From contig JAGYXB010000975.1 of assembly GCA_022495005.1 (NCBI GenBank), positions 35,832 through 99,831 of the forward strand: a stretch of 64,000 nucleotides of DNA. The letters run 5' to 3'. The position numbers were made by a program, and so were the translations under genes. The notes under the pieces were generated by a model. The model searched no databases, was not told where the DNA came from, and saw nothing but the letters and a program-made list of their open reading frames with translations. Origin of the DNA: Rhyacophila brunnea. Its lineage: Eukaryota; Arthropoda; Insecta; Trichoptera; Rhyacophilidae. Shown here in pieces: positions 56,691 through 64,000 of this stretch (its first letter is position 1; each line of letters starts with the position of its first letter).

Positions 56691-57039
56691 CTCATTTTTC
56701 ATCAAAATGTCTATATTTATATTAACACAAATGGCTTAAATTATGTAAATTTACGAAAAATTTATGAAATAAGTTTAAAAAAAACTTGGTAGGTATCCAA
56801 AAATAAATCTCCTTTTAATAAAACTCTTTATTTTAAATTATGTACTAATCTCAGAAAATATATAATAAATGGTCACGAAAACCAATCAATTCTGACAAAA
56901 CAATAAAATAAATCGTAAAATAATTACATACATAATGTTTTTGGAATAATTCTACTATGTTATATACCTACTTACTATTATAGTTGACAAGAAAGACCTC
57001 GTATCTGTATGTGACACAAAGCCACTCTTCGGTATGATA

Positions 57040-57262
57040 TTTTTTTTTAAACCATGTCCGAATCTGATCGTTTAGGATCGGACCGCTATAGAGTGGAGGT
57101 TGCAGATTTTTGTTTTTACGAGAAATTATGTTGGCAACTTGCTCTACCTATTACGTCCATACTCTGTTTCAAACACCCACATGTGAATTTTCCAGACCCG
57201 GGATTTGAACACAGAACCTACGACATTATAAGCCGGCGCTGTAATCGCTCGGCCATCGTAAG
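57040..57262 (-). mobile_element. tRNA-derived SINE, family B, copy 3
   Basis: Reverse orientation: ACCATGTCCGAATCTGATCG, GAGTGGAGGTTGCAGATTTT, TTTTACGAGAAATTATGTTG, CAACTTGCTCTACCTATTAC and GACCCGGGATTTGAACACAG (B-box relic). Decayed head. Confidence 0.75.
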
Positions 57263-57497
57263 TATTTTGAAAAAAAAAATTAAATAGTAAAGTTGTCAGA
57301 TTGTTTATTTACTTTAAATACCTTTTAGTACCAGTTAACCCTTAGGTATATTCATGACAAAAATTCGAAACTCCTAAAATAATAAAAAAAAACGTTTTCT
57401 ATATTCGAAGCCCTGGTGCTCATGTTGTACAGATTCTACAGACCTACTTCAGCAGATATAAACCATTTATTTGAATAGTATTGATAACAATATAAAA

Positions 57498-57550
57498 CCA
57501 AGGGCCGTCTAAAAAGTATTGATACTCTTTGACCAATACTTAAGTATCGA
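57498..57550. mobile_element. End fragment of element P
   Basis: GGGCCGTCTAAAAAGTATTG then ATACTCTTTGACCAATACTT matches one terminus of the element at 36943-37037. Confidence 0.5.
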
Positions 57551-57729
57551 TATTTCCTTTTTATGGCAATACTGATTAAAAAATAAATCCTTCGCGGAAA
57601 AGCATCATTAAATTTTATCGTCGATACTACGACTCTATTTATAATCAATATAACTATCGACTAAAAACTGTATTTATTTAATAATTAATATTATTATATT
57701 GTTTAATTTACATTTTTGATTATTTTAAT

Positions 57730-58140
57730 TATCTTCTTATTGTGCCATCCCCTAGCGGAGGTCGGCTACCAACAAGGCGATCTTATCTTTGTCGTCTGCT
57801 ACCCGGAACAGTTCAGTGGAGCTGCACTCGTACCAATCACGGAGGTTCGTTAGCCACGAAATGCGGCGCCGTCCTCTGCTACGCTTTCCATTGATCTTTC
57901 CTTGAATGACAAGTTGGGGAATGCTGTATTTTTGTCCTCTCATAATGTGGCCGAGGTACTGTAGTTTCCTGGTTTTGATACTACGTAGAACTTCTCGTTC
58001 CTTCCTCATTCCAATAAAAACTTCAAGATTTGTCACCCGGTCAGTCCAAGGAATTTTGAGGATGCGTCTATATAGCCACATCTCGAAAGTCTCCGTAACA
58101 TCTCTTGGTTTAGCGTCCATACTTCCATACCATAGAAAAT
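57730..58140 (-). pseudogene. Endonuclease-RT C-terminus, family H, longest open copy
   Basis: Minus strand: TFEMWLYRRILKIPWTDRVT, NLEVFIGMRKEREVLRSIKT, RKLQYLGHIMRGQKYSIPQL, VIQGKINGKRSRGRRRISWL and ending KIALLVADLR stop. A 7-base deletion just after YGMEVWTLNQEMLRR shifts the frame at the upstream edge. The fragment starts at the same base as the copy at 53313 (TTTTCTATGGTATGG). Followed by an AATAAGAAGATAATTAAAA tail. Confidence 0.88.
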
Positions 58141-58149
58141 ATATATATA

Positions 58150-58790
58150 TTTTAAACAAAATCATCTTATATAGATACTATAGCCGTCTCTTTAGTGTAG
58201 TGAAATAACTTGAATGTATGTGAATTACGTGATATTTAAAATAAAATCATGCAATTGAGAAGTTGGTGCATAAATTAAAAAAAAAACCGTCTGTAGTAGA
58301 TTCATTTTGCAAAACTTTCCTCGCTCCCTAATCCTTTGATTAATTAACAAATTTTAATTCCACTTTGGTGGTTTAACAATGAGCTCCTTTTTGCTCAGAG
58401 CTCCCTGGGTAAATATTTACTTTCCGTTCGGATTAAAGATACAGGCCCTCCGAAACTCATCAATGTTTTACAAATCTCGGATACCTACCAAGATTGTAAT
58501 ACATTATTACGAATTCTTTTTATTTAATTGATCAAATTGTAGGTCTAAAGAAACATAAAATGATCATCGGGTTTTAACTTGAACTATGCAGATTATGAAA
58601 TTTTTTTTACTATTTAAAGTGATATATTATATATTTTTAAAATTTAAAATTTAAAAAAATGGGTACCTACCTTATAACATCAAACAACCGTTAGTGTCCG
58701 CAAAGTTAAACCAATAGTATAACATCGTATTTTAAATTATAAATGTTTTATTTCAAAAAAAATACGTTTTGAAAGATGAGACATACTTTT
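58150..58790. other. No recognisable feature
   Basis: AT-rich spacer with no supported element. Confidence 0.4.
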
Positions 58791-58794
58791 GCGA

Positions 58795-58955
58795 AATATT
58801 GCAATTTTATTAAGCCAAAATACATATTTTTTTAAAAATCTCAGAAACTAGTAGAAAAAAATCGCAAAAAAAAAATTGAACCGAGTGGGACTTAAAATTA
58901 TCTATTGTTTCAATTTGCGGGTGATTGCCCTCGCATTTAAGCTATCGATCCGTTT
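58795..58955. repeat. Dispersed repeat T, copy 2
   Basis: AATCTCAGAAACTAG, TTGAACCGAGTGGGACTTAA, GGTGATTGCCCTCGCATTTA and AGCTATCGATCC run in the same order as at 8695-8850. Class unknown. Confidence 0.5.
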
Positions 58956-59499
58956 AAGATTCTTGAAAATTATTACTTAAAATAATATAATGTTTTATTT
59001 GCGTTATTTAAATTTGCGGTAATCTGCTTTGTAAACAATTTTGGGAAATTACATTACTAACTTAATTGACGTTCTTGTAGATACTTAGGAATATTGTTTT
59101 TTTTTCTTTAATATATTAAACTGTAAGGGTCTTATTGAAATACGTAATTTAAATCATATTAGAAAAAAAATCCTAGAAAAACTTTTTTCACTTTATATGA
59201 CATAAATATTTTTTTAACAAAATATACATATTGTGAATTTTAATCCCATATTCCATCTTGCAATCAAGGTACTAAAACTATATATATATGTGCGGTAGGT
59301 ATATTGTAATCTTTTGATGATATATTATATTTTCTCTCCTCTCGTTCCTTCTCCTCTCTCGTCACTCTATGTAACCGATTAATCTCAATTGCCACGAAAC
59401 TGATGCTTGTGCAAGTATTAGTATTCTCAATATTTTTGTACAGGCTTGAGTCATTGATCCTGAAGGAAAAGGGGTGAATTTATTTTATAGAGAGATGCC

Positions 59500-59885
59500 A
59501 TAACAAATCAGTCAATCATCCAAAAACTTCACTTAAGGAACGGCTCTACGTATTGTGTCTGAGACACATTATGCATTGTTTTAGACATATTATTCCCTCC
59601 AAACCAACCCGCCCCGCACCAAACATGGTTAAGAGAGCGCATCACGAAGCACTGTTGTCTAACAAGAACTTCTTTGCGACGTGTAAAACTGTGAACAAAC
59701 AAGGTCCTCCCATTTAGTCGACGACAGCGCCTTTGGCTTTAGATGTGAAGTTTTTTTTATGCCTGGGAATATCTCAGGAGTACACAAGACTGAGGACGCC
59801 ACGCACTCAAGTGTGCTTTGACTGAGTTTACAGAGGTTTTCTAATGTAAAATGCTCATGGGAGACAGCAACACGGTGAGCCAACG
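59500..59885 (-). other. Unassigned conserved segment, partner of 22815-23080
   Basis: The minus strand (59659-59883) reads VAVSHEHFTLENLCKLSQST, LECVASSVLCTPEIFPGIKK and SHLKPKALSSTKWEDLVCSQ. It shares the TL-x-x-LC-x-x-x-Q-x-TLEC core with 22815-23080. The region is GC-richer than its flanks. It could be an old coding element; the family is not recognised. Confidence 0.35.
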
Positions 59886-59984
59886 AAAATAAATAGTTTT
59901 AATTAATAAATATATAGTACAAAATACAAAGATCGTTACGTCACTCTTTAAACGCAATAAAATTGGCCTTTATGGCGACCAGGT

Positions 59985-60155
59985 CGGACAACCTGGTTGG
60001 CCCAATAGCTGGTTTGAACGACTTGAGCATATTATCTTCCCTTTCGGAGCATATTCTTGGATATTCCCATGTCGTTCATATCTTGTAGTTGTCCGCCAGA
60101 TGGATATCTTACAGTGGCCAGTCAAAAATTGACTGGTCTGCTCAGCGTCGACCAT
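59985..60155 (-). pseudogene. Possible non-LTR RNase H fragment
   Basis: The minus strand begins MVDAEQTSQFLTGHCKISIW. SQFLTGHC-like words occur in the RNase H-to-C-terminus region of jockey/R1-type elements (QLLTGHG, RLLTGHC). The rest is decayed or unrelated. Weak evidence. Confidence 0.25.
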
Positions 60156-60570
60156 AATCTGCAGACGGAATTATAACGTTAACTAGTTAATCGCTTTAAT
60201 ATATAATTAATATAATGAGCCGTGCATAGTAGGTGGTGATATTCATTAATGAAAACTAAATTACTTACTTCATTTCTTGCTGATATAAAATTTCGTGTTA
60301 AAAATAAAACTTCCTCTTCTTTAATAATAGCGATAACACGGATGCTAAGCTATATTTAAAATATGCTACATTGTAGGTATAATGTGAAAATGCTTTTAAG
60401 TTATGTCCTGCCATAGCTCGCTAAACTTTGGTTGGAAATCACTGCCTAGCAGAAGAAAAACGTTCCGGATCAAAAATCTAAGAGACTGATTTGATCTCAG
60501 GAAACTATTTCTATATACAGCAGTACTAAAAAGGAAAACGATTGCCGAAATCATCTGACATCCTATAAGG

Positions 60571-61520
60571 CAGAGGGGGGCAAACTTTTTGGAAGGAGGG
60601 CCAAGTTCAAGAATTCAAAATGAGCAGCGGGCCGCAAGTAAAATACCATTTTTAGATATACACTATTTATTATCACGAAAAATAAACATTACAAAAAAAT
60701 TTATGAGAAGAATGAAACTGTTGTATGTTTTTTAACATTTTTTTTAAATTCAGGTGTCGAATTCTCAAAACTGCTTGTAAATGGGCATCGGAGATATTTG
60801 ATCGTAAAGAATTTTTATTGAGGTTCATGATCGAAAATGTTTGTTCACATATTATATAGGTTGATCCAAAAATAATAAACATTTTTCTTGCATAATCTCT
60901 AAGTTGGTCGAATTTGTCTGAATTAAGGGCATTGTAAAATTTGGAGATTTCTTCACGACGATGCAGTTCTCTTAAATCAGTGTGACACTGCAGATCAATA
61001 ATCTCAAGTTGTAGCTCTGTCGGTACACTATAAATATCTATTGAAAATGAATCGCGTACTATTGCTAAACTTGTCTCAATTTTTCACCAAATCTTTGTGA
61101 AAAATCGTCATTCAGAGCTTTATGATTTTACCATATTCTTCAAATTTATATTCGGGTATATTCAGCAATTTCAAAGTTGGAAAATGGTCCACGTTGTTAT
61201 TCGATATTTGTCGAAGGAATAACAGAGTTTTAATTGAAATCCGATTCAAACTTTTTACCATATCATGCATATATTTTTTTTCCTTCCAACGCGGAGTTAA
61301 AAGTATTTAAATGTGTCACGATGTTCAACGTAGAAAATAGTGGTTACATAGTGTGAGACGAGAGGCAAGGAAGATGTACTGAGATAATACATTTACGAAA
61401 CAACAAATTCTTCAAATGTTAATCCATTGTCAATATTTTTTTAAAAGTACAATTAATGATGGCGGGCCGCAAAAAAATACCCTATACAATACATACCTAA
61501 TACAGTTTGCCCCCCCCCTG
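60571..61520 (-). mobile_element. hAT element with remnant transposase, intact ends
   Basis: Starts CAGAGGGGGGCAAACTTTTT with GCGGGCCGC subterminal, and ends AGTTTGCCCCCCCCCTG. A perfect 8-bp target duplication, CTATAAGG, is at 60563-60570 and 61521-61528. 950 bp; it encloses a decayed transposase gene on the minus strand. Internally deleted relative to an autonomous hAT, whose transposase alone needs about 1.8 kb. Confidence 0.95.
60673..61325 (-). pseudogene. hAT transposase C-terminal region, frameshifted
   Basis: Read down the minus strand: LNTFNSALEGK, then NNNVDHFPTLKLLNIPEYKF, then HKALNDDFSQRFGEK, then IETSLAIVRDSFSIDIYSVP, TELQLEIIDLQCHTDLRELH, KMFIIFGSTYIICEQTFSIM and LRSNISDAHLQAVLRIRHLN. 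This is the order in the ZBED5/GTF2IRD2-like group of hAT proteins; the FGSTYxCEQTFS and LRxxxxDAHLQAVLRI blocks form the C-terminal dimerisation domain. The N-terminal BED finger and most of the DDE core are missing. At least two frameshifts (near 61090 and 61125) make it non-functional. Confidence 0.88.
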
Positions 61521-61951
61521 CTATAAGGTATATTATATATTTACTATTTTTGTGTATCAATCTATCTATGTAAACAAATAAAAAAAAACTATTTGCTTTT
61601 GCCAGTCTATGTTCTATTAGCGCTAGAGTTTCATAATATACAATCAATTTGTATTACAATACTCTTAGTTTTATCAAAAGTGTATAAGTAATAAAATAAA
61701 AATGAGTTAAAGTTAAACCCGTTCTCGTTGAAAAATGAATAGTTTGGTGGAGCTTGGATTTAGGTACTTTGTAACACAAACGAAATCAAACAAATTTAGT
61801 AGAACCGGGTATTTTTATGTTCGAAGTCAATAATGTGGAAACAGGCAACAACTTAACACTTGCATTAGTCGTAAATAGTCGCAAGTGTTTGTCGATACAC
61901 TTGACTTCTGCACCACGGCTGTATTTTTTGAGTGGGATTAAAACATTTTAT

Positions 61952-62480
61952 GAAGTTATACTTCTTTTGGCGCGTTTGGGAAATCAGACCAGAGTGTATT
62001 TTTGGCGTGTGACATGTAACACATAATTTATTTCTTCGCATGAAAAAAACGCACTCGATTGGATTCGAACCACCGATTGTTCGTTTATCAGCCGAACGCA
62101 CTACTTTTACGCCACAGTATGATGCTCCGATCGTGACGATTATACAGTATAATATTATAGTTTAGAATTGTTCCGTTGCCCAAGCAGCGAATTTGTTATT
62201 GTCGGCCATTTTCAATTCCTTACGTAAACAAACTATTAAACCTCATAGTGGCATTTGTTACTTTAACAACGATAAATAATTAAGTAATTCAGTAATATAA
62301 GTTAAAGTGTATATAAATAAACCAACGGCGTTCCAATAAGCGGTCCTTTTTCTTGAGTATGTAATTTAACAAGATAATTAAGAGCTAGTCGAAGAATCTA
62401 AGATATCACAAGCTTTGTTTTTGTTTTGTCACGCCAAAGAAGTATAACTTCTAATGCGCGTACATAAGTATACACACCGA
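61952..62480 (+). mobile_element. tRNA-bearing family A, copy 5
   Basis: Starts GAAGTTATACTTCTTTTGGC and ends CGCCAAAGAAGTATAACTTC plus TAATGCGCGTACATAAGTA. The antisense tRNA-like segment (about 62047-62112) keeps GGATTCGAACC (B box complement) and GTTTATCAGCCGAAC (anticodon arm). Same interior order as copies 1 and 3. Confidence 0.88.
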
Positions 62481-62799
62481 TTTTTCTTTTAATAGTTAAC
62501 CTAGGTAATAATACTATATAATATTATGTAATATTGTATTTAAGGAATTATCTGTGTAAGTAGGTACACAATGTTTGAATTATTAAATTTAAAAAAAGCA
62601 CAGGTTATCTATTGGATATATTAGGACATACGTATTTTTAAAATTCGATTTTAAGCATAATCCAAGTAGATAATAAGCAACACATATTCTTTTACCTGTA
62701 AACCATTTAAAATTATACGACTAAACCATATTTCATATCATATTAAATATTTTATAGATAGAAGAATATTTGTTATCTTTGGTATTTATAGTTAGGACT

Positions 62800-63085
62800 T
62801 AATGAAAAAAAAAAACTAAACAACACCATCTGTAATATGTACTCTTATCTCAACTAAAACAAATAAGTATGACTGAAAAAGGTGCACTATTTTTGTCGGA
62901 TCGCTCATAGCATACCTAGACCATTGTGGTTTGGATTATGCAGGATTCGATTGAAACTTAAAAACTAACCAGCACCATCTTCAAATTTTATCTTAGTTCA
63001 ATGAAAACAAAAAATAAGTATGACTGACGAATTTTAGTGTGCACTATTTATGTCGAATTTTATAAGCCTATCTCAACCCCTCGCT
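62800..63085 (+). mobile_element. MITE family I, right part
   Basis: AACACCATCTGTAATATGTA, AATAAGTATGACTGAAAAAG, GTGCACTATTTTTGTCGGAT and the terminal GTGTGCACTATTTATGTCGA followed by CCTATCTCAACCCCTCGCTC match the right half of copy 2. The left end is missing. Confidence 0.75.
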
Positions 63086-63089
63086 CACG

Positions 63090-63740
63090 TCACGACACTG
63101 GTGTCATACCAATTCACTGATAACGAATATGGCGGGTCTGACAAGAAGATGAAGAATCCATTAAATTTCTACAATTGGAGAAACATTTGGAGATTGCATA
63201 CAATAGTTATTTAAAAATATATACGTACATGACTTTTGATCCTTGCTGTTGACCGAAAGTTGATTGGCATCCAGAGTGATTTTTTGATTTTGTCGCCTCT
63301 TTTGTAGAATCAAATTCGTAGTATTATTTACTTTACTGTTTTCTCTTTTATGTAATTAAATATTAATATTTTTTTTGTTTGGCTTCAAAGAATTAATAAG
63401 TCAATTTTTTTCAAACTCAACTTTAGCTTGGATATAATCACGTCCTTCATAAAATTAAAAAAATATTGTCAATGCTAAAAAATAAGCAATTAATTTAGCA
63501 TATCATGTACGGAAATAAGAAAAAAATAATATTTTATAATAATATGTCTTTTATTTTAAAACTTTACTTAATATTGGATCGAAGTATATAATATCATTAT
63601 GTATGTTTACTTTATTATTTTAAACAGGAAGTAGAAAAACTTTTGAATGCAGGTACGTATTTAAGTTTAGTTGTTTATTAAAATACAATATAACATAATA
63701 TTATTATCATTTACGTTAGAAAGTGAAATATTCGGTGACC
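63090..63740. other. No recognisable feature
   Basis: AT-rich spacer with no supported element. Confidence 0.4.
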
Positions 63741-63743
63741 GGA

Positions 63744-63778
63744 TAAAACAAAACAAAACAAAACAAAACAAAACAGAA
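63744..63778 (+). repeat. (AAAAC)n microsatellite
   Basis: Six or seven AAAAC units in tandem, the last with a G substitution. Confidence 0.95.
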
Positions 63779-63817
63779 CAGCCAGGGGAAAAACGAAACA
63801 TTAATTTTTGTGGAATC

Positions 63818-63901
63818 TATTTAGGTTAGGTTATGTTAGATTAGGTTAGATTAGGTTAAGTTAGCTTAGGTTAGATTATGTTAGGTTAGGTTAGGTTAGG
63901 T
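63818..63901 (+). repeat. Degenerate interstitial (TTAGG)n array
   Basis: About 80 bases of TTAGG-type units with variants TTATG, TTAGA, TTAAG and TTAGC, ending in four clean GGTTA units. TTAGG is the canonical insect telomere unit. The flanks are ordinary AT-rich sequence, so this is an internal array, not a telomere end. Confidence 0.85.
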
Positions 63902-64000
63902 CATTATTTCGTTGTACCTAGTCATCCAATCATTTTGACTATATTATATTGATTAGGATGAGATATCCTAATCTTGAGGGAAAAGTCCCGTTTACTTGAG

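Noticed and set aside
63818..63901. True chromosome end
   Set aside because: The array is short, degenerate and followed by ordinary sequence.

Overview
The window is AT-rich eukaryotic DNA (about two thirds A+T by eye) with no protein-coding gene that can be assigned with confidence and no long open reading frame. The dinucleotide texture, the degenerate (TTAGG)n-type arrays, the many RTE-class retrotransposon tails ending in TGATGATGA-like repeats, the tRNA-derived SINEs and the TTAA-flanked short elements suggest an insect, most likely a lepidopteran. This is inference; the species cannot be read from the sequence.

Nearly everything that can be recognised is transposon-derived. DNA elements include: a near-perfect 1.39 kb palindrome flanked by TTAA (142-1533) with two deletion derivatives; four copies of a ~350-385 bp TTAA-flanked MITE; hAT-type elements with 8-bp target duplications that can be read directly at 4171-4563, 5994-6628, 19353-19908, 23898-24957, 41266-41684 and 60571-61520 (the last keeps a broken transposase gene); and several further terminal-inverted-repeat families. 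A family of about 500 bp (five full copies) joins inverted termini to an internal tRNA-like segment with intact pol III boxes. Retroelements are 3' fragments: two RTE-like families, one further endonuclease-RT tail, a CR1/jockey-like 3' end, a Penelope-like insertion, and SINEs related to tRNA-Glu and at least one other tRNA.

Layout: 1-6.6 kb palindrome, TTAA MITE, nested hAT in a telomere-repeat-bearing MITE, and a hAT MITE; 6.6-14.4 kb mostly unassigned DNA with RTE tails; 14.4-22.8 kb MITEs, an RT fragment, a hAT and the tRNA-bearing family; 23.9-26.6 kb a hAT carrying a Penelope-like insertion, tandem MITEs and a tRNA-Glu SINE; 27-43 kb SINEs, foldbacks, interrupted LINE tails and a (TA)n tract; 44-48.8 kb a dense nest in which one LINE fragment has taken three later insertions; 49-58 kb MITEs, more LINE tails, hAT remnants and SINEs; 58-64 kb a hAT pseudogene, the tRNA-bearing family and terminal microsatellites.

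The main value of the window is the order of insertion events. Possible host coding sequence is limited to weak candidates: a 41-codon possible last exon at 50549-50676 and an open frame on the minus strand at 16579-16901. No CRISPR array, rRNA gene, operon or bacterial-type system was found.
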